Assembly: GCA_013398295.1 (NCBI GenBank)
Contig: VZSF01006565.1
Location: forward strand, 1,056,691 to 1,120,690
Source: Chionis minor
Taxonomy: Eukaryota > Chordata > Aves > Charadriiformes > Chionididae
Direction of reading: 5' to 3'
DNA length: 64,000 nt
Under the pieces are notes generated by a model. That model saw nothing but the letters and a program-made list of their open reading frames with translations. It had not been told where the DNA came from and ran no database searches. Below, in pieces: positions 1 to 12,400 of the stretch. Both the position numbers and the translations under genes were made by a program. The number at the start of each line of letters is the position of its first letter. Position 1 is the first letter of the stretch.

Positions 1-3000
1 TTTAAAGACATTTCTCAAAGTATTTTTTTTTCTTTTCTCAGCAAAGCCAGGCAAATTTATGCAAGCATTCTTGAAAAGCCCCCCTTATTCCAGATTATCT
101 AGATATCTTCCTCCTCGACATTATCTCAAAAATGTACATGATTACACTCAGAAGCATCAGCCACCACAAGGCAAGTTTTACTGTTGATGTTCTGAGATGC
201 TGTAGGAAAATGAACAGAAAAACTATCCCACTAGATTATTAAAAGACTACATTTCTGATTAACTGTCACTAAACACTACAAATACATACACACATTACAT
301 ATCCACAAAGTACCTTTGCGAACCTTAAAATATGTGTATTTTATGACTACTATAGCATAGGTCAAGAAGACTAAAATTTCTCTCCCTCTATTAAATTTCT
401 AATCCAAACATTTTAAAAGTTTCATCTGAGGACAGGTCATCAGAAATACTACCAGAGAATTTCCATCAGTTCAGTAATTCACTACAAGTTTATGCCTTCC
501 CCCCACTGTCTTTTTGGAAGAAGATCTTCCAAATGATCAGCCAAGACTCAAAAATCTTGTGGACACATCTAGGGATTTGCACCATCGTATTTGCTGCAAA
601 ACACCACAGACAGAAATAGCTCCCTGCCCTTATGCACAGCCAATAAGGGTCAAAAGACATTTCAGGCAGGGAAAAAATATGTAGCAATTACCTTCTTCAT
701 CCTTGGATGTGCCAAAGTATGTTCTGGAGCACTAAGGAACGAGGTCGTTTCCTTTGTTATTTTTCAGCAGTATTACAAAAACATTTACACTTGCTCCCGA
801 TGTTCCCAGTATACATTTGGCAGCTTGTATACAAGAATACTACTTCCATAAAACCTGTGTCATTTTCTGCGTACTTCTCAGAAAGCATGTATTCTTCCAT
901 ACTACTTCTGAGACCTACCAGTAAATTCTTTGTGTCCAATTTTCCTTGCTAACTCAGCACTGAAAGGGTAAACTGGTTTTAATATTAGAAAGTAGTACAC
1001 TTCTTAATCCTTTTAACACCAAGAACTTTGTCCTACAATAAAAATGCAGGAAACAAGTAACACTGACTGGTTCTCAAAATAAGACTAGGTTTACAAAATT
1101 AAAAGCAAATTAGAGATCATAATCCTAATTATGCAACAATCATATGAGACCGCAATAGATGTCTCCCACTTGGCACAGTAGAGACCAGGTGTTAACTGTC
1201 AATAAACCTTTAGTGAATGCTAATTGAAACTGCTGTTTGACAAGCATCAACTTACTCCAGCTCACATCAAAGTGAAAATTTAACTTAACAGAGTATTTGC
1301 CAAGAATATTTTAATATTAAAAGTATTCAATCAAGAGATCTCAGACCTTATCTTTGCTACAATTTAGATTATCTAAAGTTGTAGTGCAAATTGTATTAAG
1401 CTGTCTGTAAAGAGCTGACAAAGAAAAGGCATATGCACATTCACGCTGGCAGAGAGAAATATTTTGCTATAGTAACTTTACAACTTTTATCTACAAATAC
1501 ATCAAAACAGTGAAAAATAAGTTAACCAAGTTGCAAAGTCTAGGTTCTAACTCAGAGTTAATAAAATATCAGAAAGTTTTGGAGACAGAGCTGTTCCAAA
1601 CCCAAACAGACTAATTGTTTCCATACATCACTCAGATTAAAAAGCATTTTATCTGAGTAATACTCTCTATTAACACAAAGTCCAAAACAATGGTGACAGT
1701 TGTTAACCACAATCTAAATTTTTTTTTTTGTTCTTTAAAATAATATAAACGGTTCATGTCAAATTCAACTACACTGGTAAGCCATTTATTTTTCTTCACC
1801 CCTTGCGCTATTTTAAATTATTTTACATCAGTAAACAGTCAATTAATTTAAACCAAGAAAGCATTAAAAATACAGGATATTTAAGTAGACCAAGAAGACA
1901 GCGTATGTCCACCCTAAGCTCCTACATTCAGTGAACTATAGTTATTTTCCTTATGAACAAATAACGAGTGCAGAAACCCCTGCTTGGAGCACACCCAGCA
2001 GTAAATACTGAGCGTCATGGTTTGTGCCGGACTGGCCAGTGGAACGAAGGACGGATGCTGTCCCCGACCTCTGCGCTGACACTGCCCGAGCAGGACCCTC
2101 TCCCTGACCCACACCACCAAGTAAGATTCCTGCTTTAGCTCTCTTTAGCCTCCCTGTTTCTCAATGCAGCTCTGCCTTGAATATCCCTTAGTCAGTCACC
2201 TACGGATAGCGGGTAATAACATGGACTTCTGTAGCTCAAAAACACGGGCAATATTTACTACCACAAGCACACATGCATACTCCTAAACCTATTTCCTTCT
2301 TGCAAGTTTTTGGTAAGTACGTAATCCTGTGTCCACACTGTTATTTTCATTAGATGGCACTGGAAACTACAGAAGGAATCAACTGCTTATTATCAACCTC
2401 TGAGGATACTTGGGAGGGAGTGAGGGAGGGAGATTTAAGAAAGAAGAAACCGGAACCGTTCCGAAGGGATAACATGGAAATACGTTCCTTTCACTTTTAG
2501 AAAAGACAAAAACCTGGCTCTCCTGCAAACAGGAGGAATTATGCCGGTGGGATGACACCCAAGGACTGAATCCACCAAATCCACCGCTACCTGAGAAGAT
2601 GCATCAGTTGCCTCCAGGGAGACGGTTCCGAGACAACCTACAGGGTCAGTGTAGTGCACTCAAACGAGCCAGAAACAAATGAGATCAGGATTTGGAAGCA
2701 GTCTAGCCACAGCAGCCTGATGTTAAGGAGAAATTCTTTCCACTAAAACACAGGGTAGGTTTTCCCATGCAAACTTCCATGCTTCCACTGTTAAATTGAT
2801 TCCGATACTTACACCAACTTACGTAGAGGTTTCTTAAGCGTTTTGACCTCAACACTAGTGTCTGCAATGTACATATATGCCAAGTGTCTAAAATGTAAAA
2901 TGTCAATCTTGCCTAAGCCAGTCTAAGTCTGACCCGGGGGTTATTTAGGAGCAGCACACACTGGTAATATCAGAATCATTAATCTTGATTGCTTTCAAGA

Positions 3001-5834
3001 ATTTTGTACAGTGATCACAGCAATATGAGAAGATGGGTTAAAACAGTATAGCTTGAAGGGTCAACAGGTGTTAATAAGGCAAAAATATTTATCTGAATGA
3101 GGTGAGATAGAATGTTCTCTGTTATCTCAATATTCCATTGATAACTGAAAAAACCCAAATCGCTAAATAATCAACGGAGAGTAAAAACTATTAGCTCTAA
3201 AGGAAACATCCTCTTGCCACCAGAACAGAAAAGGCTTTTCAGACTTGCAATATGCTTTCTAAGAGGGAGATGTGTAAACGAAAGAAGGTAAACATATAGA
3301 TTTTAAGTGGCATTAGAAGTACCAAAGGTGACAAAAAGATTCGACACTGATGCTATTCTTTAAATAATTTCCTTTATAGAATAGGGTTTGAGGGTCTTCT
3401 TTGCCCCCTCTGTCTTTCATACAGTTCTCCCTAAATCTTTGCATAGGTTTTTTTATAAATTAATTATTTGCACTACTGAATTCTGGAATTTCAATAATAG
3501 AAAAATGAAGCAACCAGGTTAACAACTTTGATTAATTACATTAGGTTTTTTTTACTTCAGTGGTGACATTTTCAGTTGCAAAACAAAGCCTACTGCATTG
3601 TATCAGCATAACACCTTCAAACATTGAGGAAAGAGGTCAAAGGAGAGACTATTTGAGAGAGAGAGAACTGCACACACAAGCAAAAAAAATATTTAAAATC
3701 TATTCTTCCGTAGGAACCAAAACAAAGATGCTGGATAATCCTTAAAAATAATACACTGAATGTTGATCAATTTGGGGTTTTCTCAAGGATGCAAGCCTTA
3801 TATAGGGCTTACCTAATCAGGAATTTTTCCAGAAGATTTCTAGAACTAGATCACATCTTCAGATTTCAGGAAGTGAAAGATGTCCTGATTTAGTAAGCAA
3901 CTGTGTATTCTTCTCTATCTGTAAAAGACGACTGTCTCTTCAATTAACCTCCCTTCTCAAAAATGTTTCACTATTATACCATTACCAGGCTCTTCATCAG
4001 CCTTCCCGATTTTCATATACATAATACAATAATAGTGAGTGCACGCTTATTCTTACAGGGAGATGATAAGACTCCATTTCAACATATTTTCTAGTTGAAG
4101 CTTTAGTTACTTGACAGAATATCTCCTGCAGAGATTAGCCTATTATTATTTGCTGCAGACCCTCTCTGAAAGCAAGAAGCCCATTTTCTCCAGATGACTC
4201 ATTAACAAGCACGACAGAATAAAGTGTTCCAGCCTGAAATGCCAACAGCTAAAAATAACTCATCCCACAGCCTATGACAATTCAGTCCATCTCTTCACTC
4301 CATAGGCACAATCTCAGAGGGTCACCTTTTGGGGAAAAAAAATTAGCATATGCAACGAACGGGGGGGAGGAATCCACCCAAAAAAATCACAAGTTACAGA
4401 AAAGCTGCAAGGGAATAGTACTGCATAAATCATTTCAAAAAGCGACTTTCCAAGCAGCACTAAAAGGCTAATTCCACAGCAGAACAACAATTCATAGATT
4501 GAAAGGAAAAATCCAAACATTTGACCCAACTAGGACAACACTGAGAGGCTCCCTCTGATAAACCAGTCATTTTGACTTCCCGTGCCAGTATACACCCTGC
4601 CACTACCACACTAACAAGACATGTTTAGTGCTACCCTGCGTTAGTTTTCACGCTACTATTAAGCAGCTTAGGGTCAGCTGTTCAGTTTCACAGAATCACA
4701 CCAGCTCTTTTGCTGAACAATACTTCTAAAAAGCAGCATTTCATCACAGGAGCTGTGCATGAAAGAATTTACCTCCCCTCCCAAGAAGGCTGGAATGAAG
4801 GAGGAAGAAACGTACCTTCTTACCCTCAGCCCTGCAAAAACTAGGAAAAAAAGTTTAATAATTTGGTCTTTATGAAGTACAGAAATACATTATTGAGCAG
4901 AAAATGTGGGAATTCAGCAGCTCCAGACCACTGAAGATTAATTTCTATGTCTGGAAAGCTGCTGGAACAAAACACCAGTGCATAAGCACCTGGTAGTTAA
5001 CTGTCACACAGTGACCATTAATTAGATATCAACATTTTCTCTACAAACCTATATGCATATCCTTCTTCAACAAGGAAACTGGCCTAGTACGGAACAGAGG
5101 AAAAGACGACATAATAAATCTCAACTTAAAAAAATGGTCCTGGCATTTTGTCACGCGACATTCTCAAAAGCAAACTCAGGAAACATGAAATAAAACTAGG
5201 TATTCCTAAGTTGTTACACCAGTAACTGAAAAGCGTCAACTAAAACTGTAATCTTCTATTTAATCAAATTACATCTCAGGCTTGGTACAGATGCAATTAC
5301 CCTGTTCTGTTTTGCAGTTAGCATTTATTAGATAATCAGGCACCTAAACTTAGGAAAACCTAAAGAGATGGAAAAAAAAAATTTAAAAAAAAAAATCATC
5401 ACTTTGATCACTTTGCTCAGTGTTCCCAATACAATTAAGAAAAAAGAATAAAATACAAAATCTTTTACAATGAAAGCTAGCGAGAACTAGGACTGATGAA
5501 ACAGAAGTTTAAGGACCAAGGAGGAAGTAACGGAGATGAGGGGACAGTATCACTGGGCGCGGGGGAAGGTGTCTGCAAGGAACAGAGGATCACAAATTGA
5601 AAAACCAGTCAGCAACATAACTCCAGCCCTGCGAGTTCTGGGAGCAGGAAGGCATGTGTTTTTCTAGAATACAGTAGTAAGGCTGACATGTTAGATGCAA
5701 GGCAAACATGCTCTTCTCTTCCCTATAGTAATGAAGACCTCAACTGTCAAGTCCAATTTCGGTAGCCTACTTTGAGATGAAAAGCCGTTCAGAGAATTAA
5801 TTGGAGGACAAGTAGAATAAGAGGTATTAAAACA

Positions 5835-6125
5835 TGATGTATAAGAAAAGATTGAAGAAATTGAGTTTAGTCAAGAAAAGAAATGTCTAGAAACAAGATG
5901 GACAGTTGAATAATGACTCTTACAAAGAAATTAACCGTTTCTTCATGTCTCTTGCAGGCAGGCAGAAAGGAGCTGAACTAAGACAGACTAGCCATTACAG
6001 AAAGCTAACCACATACAGGGAGACACCCTACATAGAGGAAGGAGAATCTCCTTCACCCATATTTTTGAGAGCAGTTAGTCAAACTTTTAGATATTCCAGC
6101 TACGTGTGTTTAGTGTAGTGCTATA
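5835..6125 (+). mobile_element. Old CR1 LINE 3'-end fragment
   Basis: On the plus strand the block beginning AAAAGATTGAAGAAATTGAG, followed by GAGAATCTCCTTC and GAGCAGTTAGTCAAAC, matches in order the ORF2 tail of CR1 non-LTR retrotransposons. In intact copies this tail encodes the end of the reverse transcriptase region. The copy is heavily diverged, has many stops, and lacks a clear 3' terminal repeat. It is an inactive, ancient insertion, antisense to ADK. Confidence 0.6.
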
Positions 6126-6518
6126 AAATGGGCTACAGGCTCATACCAGCCCTCTGTGTCTGTAATTAAAAGTACAGGAGAAAAATCAAGTGTCTTTTCT
6201 TCCATTTTCTTATCTCTAGGTTGAACATTCCTTTAGCCTTCTACATCTAACACCACAAAAGCTCCCACAGGGGAGAAACCAACACACAAGGAGATTGCAA
6301 AGGAGCTCACTGCACATTGAAGTTTTGAAGAAAAGGAAAGTCAACAAATCATTTTATTTCAAACAGTCTTTCACATTTAGGTCACGGAAGATAAAGAATA
6401 CCCAGATGTTCAAGAAATCGGGCAACTGTAATGAAGTTCCACAGAAACCCAAAGCAATCACAACCACTTCTCCAAGTGGTAGAAGCATTTCTTTAACTTT
6501 CCCTTTCACAAATATATA

Positions 6519-6672
6519 TTAAAAAAACCCAAAAACAAACAAACAAAAAAAGACCACCACTACCAAAACCCCAAACCTCAAAACTGTACCTAAATCTCCT
6601 GTTGGGAAGAAGGGAAAAAGGAAAACACATGTAAGAATACAAAAAAACCACCCAAACAAAAAAACAACCCAC
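6519..6672. repeat. A-rich / CA-rich low-complexity tract
   Basis: Interrupted runs of AAAAACAAACAAAC type with CCCAAAA motifs. The 72-codon minus-strand frame covering it is Phe/Val/Leu-rich only because of this composition. Confidence 0.8.
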
Positions 6673-7104
6673 ACATCTTTTTGTAAATCTGTAGACATTC
6701 CAGTATTAAGCTTGATGAGAATAATGCAAGAGCCCACAAAGACTACAAAAACAGCTCAAAGAGCAGTTTTGAATAGCTAGACAAGACCAGAATGAGAGAG
6801 TTTCCATGGGCAAATCTGAATGTCCTTGAGGTTCATGTAGGAGACCAATTTTAGAAAATGTATTTTCTTAAGAGGATGTCAAGACTTCACTTTGAGTGAT
6901 CCATGGGTGTGCATGAAGTAAAAATAGTCCTAAAACAATAAAGGACGCTGACCCAAATACTACTGCTCATGTTCAAGATCAGCCAGGTTGAAAAATCTCA
7001 ATGTTAGGATTGTTCTCTGCTCCTCCTAATAAAAACAGAGAACATCATCATGCCAGGGTGAAAATCAACAGTTTGCACACCATAAGCAGCTTTGGTCCTC
7101 ATCA

Positions 7105-7470
7105 CCTTAAAAGGTAAAGAGTGAGAGACTGAAACAGGTCCAGAGAAGAGCAACAGGCATAATCAAAGTTGTGGAAATGCTTTCACAATAATGAAGATGA
7201 CAAGGATACAGCCTAGAAGAGTCAACGATGGAGAAAAACAATGAAAATCTACAAATTCACCCGTGGAACAGGTTGTGATTATTCACATCATTTTATAATA
7301 CAAGAGATAAAGGCATAAATGAACCAAGCTGGTGACAGATTCCAAAGACTGAGAATATACTTTTACAGAATGTAGAGTGACTCTATGGCGCTCTTTCCTT
7401 AGCACACCATGAATGTCAGAAGAATACTGGATTCAAGAAATTATTGGATAAATTAATGGACAATACATCT
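7105..7470 (+). mobile_element. Old CR1 LINE ORF2 fragment
   Basis: The plus-strand sequence GGTCCAGAGAAGAGCAACAG is the hallmark of the CR1 ORF2 C-terminal region (the VQRRAT motif). About 300 bases later comes an AAATTATTGGATAAATTAAT segment that resembles the end of ORF2. The reading frame is broken throughout. It lies 1 kb from, and in the same orientation as, the fragment at 5.8-6.1 kb. The two could be pieces of one old copy, but their contents overlap, so separate insertions are more likely. Confidence 0.55.
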
Positions 7471-9278
7471 AGCAAAATGTACTTGGTTAAAAAGAAAAAT
7501 CCGTCTCCACTCCCCAAAACCCCGACCATCTCCATTTCGCAAACAGTCGAAACATCAGTGCTGGAAGCTGGGAGAATATTCAACACAAATCTAGAAATTC
7601 AGTAATGCTTGCTATATGTCACAGCCCTTCATTCCAGTAATTGAACCTCTGAATTGACTGGATGTGACCATAGCTAAGTTCTCACATAATACCAAGCAGA
7701 GGTCCATGAGCCATTTCAGTTGTTTTAAGTAGCCTTTGTCCCCATAACACACCGCTTTGTTATTGAGAAGACTTGGGCAGAGTATCACATTTACCGTAGC
7801 GCAGCTGAGCCACTTGCAAAAAACCCACGTGGCTGTTACACCACAGGCTGGCTGGTGGTGTCCACCACGTTACTGCAACGCTACCCAATTCACACACATT
7901 TCAAGTGCATTTTCTGTAGTGCACGTAGCCCTGTGGAATGATCCACAGAGAGTATCACTGAGTGGAGAGCTTAAAGAAAGTGTCTCAACCTGACAGAAAA
8001 GTTGGGTGACTCCCCTGGGACTTCGCATATGCCACTCTGTAGGGGAGCTCCCCTGCAAGAGCTTGACTCTCTTCACAAAGCCTGTCTTTTTCTAGCAGAA
8101 GCTTCTGACTTAGTCTCCCCCTATGAAGAACATCTTAGATTGTGTAAAACTATTCCCCCCTCCAATTTTTACTAACTACTTATATGTAAAAATAGTAAAA
8201 GTATAAAAAAAAAGGCCTCCCTCCAAATCCTTTCTGAGATTAGAGAAGACAGAAAAGGAGGCAGAAAACAAACTTACTCATCCTGATTCTCTCTAGCTAA
8301 GAATGACTGGCGGTAATGAGAAAATTAAAATTTATACATGAAATGTTCCTGAAAGTTTTCTGTTATAGAGCTGCTATTTGTATCAAGAAGATCATATACA
8401 AGGCAGTAGGAATGGAAATGCATCTGATCAAAGAACAAGTTGAACTGAAGCAACTTGCAAGGCTTCTTTTTGTACGCCATATAATTCTTTGAGTACAAAA
8501 TTTCAATCAAGGTGGATTAAGACCAATAATTAAAACAATTTTACATCTTTTATTTCAATTCCTAAAGATTTAGGCTCTTAAAAATGTGTTCTAAATAGGT
8601 TATTATAATTATAAAAATCACCGTGAAATAATAAATCCAAAATTAGAGTGTTCAGTTTTAATAAATAGTTTGATATCAGGGTGAACTCTTTAATTTGTTT
8701 GCCTGAACAGGGTCTTTTCCCAGTGGGTAGGAACAAAGCAGCTTTGAATTACAAACAATGCCCTGCAGTCAGTAAAACTCATGAGGTATTAATTTACAGT
8801 TTCATCTGTGATCAGTTAAACTGTATGTGAAATCTTAAACATCTTTTAAAAAAAACACCACAAATAGCTCAATAAGATATTTTTTCAACAGTGCTTTAAC
8901 AAAAACCATACAAGATTAACTTCTATTGTCAAAACAGAGCCAAATGCAAGTTGTGTTTAAAATATTCTAGTAACCAAACAAGATGAGATGTTATCCTTCA
9001 ATAATATCTAAGAAAGTGATACAGAAGTAACACATACGGTCTCCAAAACCACTTTACTCTGTTTTTTAACTGTACAAGAATAATAAAAACAAAAGTAATA
9101 ATGAAAACAAAAAAAACAAGTATCAGGAAAAAATGTATGTGTACATATATACAAAGTATAATATATATAGCAAAATAAATAACATGGTTTTGCTACAGTG
9201 TATATATCTATTTATATATAACAACAGATGGCAGTTTAACTGGTCTAGAACCAGAGCACTGTCAGCTTACGTTCTTAC

Positions 9279-9457
9279 GTCCCTGATTTCTTCTCCCCCT
9301 GGTTTAAAAGTGACTGTGCTGCGGCTTTGTGCCATACTCCGAGGCACAACTATATTTGCAGAACTTGCTTTTGGAGGAGGCGCTTTAGCAGTGATATGTG
9401 ATTGTGGTCAACTGCGAATACTGGGAACATCTGGAACATTTCTACTCCTCTTAAAAC
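9279..9457 (-). pseudogene. Exon-like or retrocopy island with one in-frame stop, unknown gene
   Basis: On the minus strand, 179 bp between an AG (9459-9458) and a GTAAGA donor (9278-9273) read in one frame as a protein-like segment. It starts KRSRNVPDVPSIRS, has a TGA stop, then continues PQSHITAKAPPPKASSANI and, further on, STVTFKPGGEEIRD. Base and codon use look coding: the block is GC-richer than its surroundings, with a Pro/Lys/Ser-rich linker. The acceptor has a poor pyrimidine tract. A 124-codon frame on the opposite strand is the antisense shadow of this block. It does not match any adenosine kinase segment, and I cannot name the parent gene. It could be a broken exon, a processed-pseudogene piece or chance. 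Confidence 0.3.
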
Positions 9458-12400
9458 CTATTTATATTGCTAATATGCATTTATTTCTAAAATGTAACTT
9501 TCCATAACTGTTGAGGACTGTGTCCCTTTTATAAAACTTCTTCTTTAACAAAGATTTTTATTAATATGTTCTCATTCATTAGAGAGGCAAATTGTAAAGT
9601 TAAGCTTTAAATAAAAGTCCGTTATGAACAATGTACATGAACAAAAAAAATACTTGAAAACATAATGAAACTTTTGCAGCAGTCATCATAACTTAAACGC
9701 GGCTAACATTCTTCACACGTTTAGAAATACCGGCTTTGAAAATATTAAGACAATAAGCCATCAGTCACAAAGGCAACTGAAAAGTGTAAGACAGTTTTCA
9801 AAACGTTTTTTACATCCATATAGAACTAGAGACATAAGTACATACACTTTTTTACTGCATAAACATAGATGGTAGGAAGTTCGCATGGATCATGACTTAA
9901 CTATTGCCTTTATATCCCACAAGTCTAAACTCCTACTGTGAAAATGACATGTCACTTGCTGCTTTGCAATGACTCGCGATGACAGCTACTGGAATGCCTT
10001 ACAGAATACCCTCATGCACAGAGGCACATACCTAAGAGCGTCAGGGTAAGTTAGGCATGTATGCATGCTTTTTTAAACAAATGAACTCCTGAAACAACTA
10101 GTTATATACTGAGAATGTAACTATACCATTATAAATTATTACCACCTCATCAATACAGTAATTTGATTTTCATCCATAAGGTTCTTTTTTTTTCCCCCCT
10201 TGTAACTCTGTTCTCCTTTAACAATCAGTAGCAGAGTTAAAATCATTCATTACAATAGAATATGTAACATGTATTTTGAGACAACAGGTAATATTACACA
10301 ATTATTAGATGTCTCACAATTCAAACATTACATATCTATTAAACCACAGTGGGGAAAAAAAAAAGGAACAATTGAACTCATAACACATTGTAGTTAATTT
10401 CTCTTTTCTGGGTTTAAGACTGGGTTTCTCACAGTTGACCGATCTATTCTAATGTAGAAACACTTGAACTTTAAGCAAAATTGCTAAAGTTTCAAATTAC
10501 AACACAATGCAAAATAGGCTTGTACCCAAAAGAGAGCTATACGAAGTATATGAAGTTGTATTAATGATGCATAAAATCCTCATGTTGAAATCACTCAAGT
10601 TCTAAGTCAAACACTCTAAAGCTAGGAAAAGCCCGAAATAAGAGTTTGGCTCATTCCTGTGTGTTTTGCTTTCTATTTCATCTTCCTATTCAGCTTGTGG
10701 CCCTACACCTTCTATATACATCATTTATGAAGACAGAATTAGTGGCTTTCTCAACAGTATTTTGCGACATAATTTCCTATAGTGAAGCACTTGTATTCAA
10801 GTATAAACAAATGTATTTTCATGTGATCCCACTGAGATTAAAGGTATAATTATCCTCTTTCTGCGGGAGAAAAGGTAAAAAAATATACTGCTTTTGACTG
10901 CTCAACTTGTTATGTTTTGGACCTGTTTGTATCCAGGTGTATCTAGTACCTAATATGTTCAAAGTATAACTCCCATTCATCTACTTACAGTTGTACGTAC
11001 TCAGCACATTAAGATCTCAAGTCAAACACTTGGGCAAAACAGAATCACCTGTGAAAGTTAGAAAATTTACAAAAAAAACCCTAGAAAACAAACTACCAGG
11101 AGATTATTCAATTTTGCTGTAAAGGAACCCTGTCTACACTTCCCACTCTCTCTCTTCTCATTTGTCTTCACAGATCCTATCTTCCACAGTGAATGCTCTG
11201 TAAACAAGGGCATCTTATCATTACACAATCGCCATTCTTTTCATATTGTGCTCTGAACAGTTATATATAAAAAATTGTGTATGATCATATTGCCAAAGGC
11301 CACTGACACGCTTGTTAAAAAGGCTGAAGAATTTAAGACAGTCCCACAGCTGACAGTAACTGTCCCCTTAGCGGCAATGGCGATAACTGCCTGTATAAAT
11401 GCTGTTGGTCAGTTTTAACACAAATCAAGGCAGATTACTTTAAATCACTTTCAGAGATCAGGCACATCCACACTAAAAATACTCCCAAAAGTAAACTCTT
11501 GTAATAAAAAAAAAAAAAATCATGAACAGTCATCACATCGTTACTGGAACTGGTATTTGACTGCACATTTGTTATCTTAGCTTGTAGAAAAGACAAGTAA
11601 TTCCCCAAAATGTAAATACAAGATATCACTGGACAAAGACGCATCCTGAAGGCATGAAATGAAGTATACAATATCAAGAGAAGTTTCAAAGACCCTTTTT
11701 CCTCTCCAGTTCAGTTTCAGATCCTACAGAGAAGTCAAACTTGTCTGACAAAGATTATTAAGCTAAATCAAGCCTTTACAAATTAAAGAGCTCTAAAAGA
11801 CTGCCTTGCAAGTTTCCTGGAAAAGTGAACTGAAGCTGCTGTTAATCTTCTGATCACATAATTTCTTTAATATGCTTTGTAGGTTTAGGACAGGAGTGTG
11901 ACAGCAATGGCAGACAATTATCAATGCATCCCATCGAAGCCTCAAATTAAGATCCTAGAAGACAAATAAGTATATTTTCCAAGGCCTTTATTGCAAACCG
12001 CCGTTATTTAAGTATTTTTAAACAGGCATTTTGTCAGAAGAAATCTTTAACATGGACAGACCAAGAGCACACATAGCAAAAGAAAATGAATCCTGGTCAT
12101 GACTTTTTTTGTAATTGAACAGACAGAACCACAAGAGGGGTTTTTTAAATTCCCTTTCTTTCTAAAGATGTGTGTTATCCAGAACAGCAGGCCCGAGGCT
12201 AGTGACTACTTTCCATGTCTTCTCTTATTCTTATTTTCCCAGTAAGGGTTTCCAAAAATTTTTTTCACAACCTAATTCTTCTCCTGCATTTTCTCTGGCA
12301 AAGATATCTGAAAACTTATCATACTTGCCTCCGAGTAATAAAATTTAACTTCAATTATTATTCAGTTTAGTTTCTACCTAGTATATCTATTTTATTAAAT

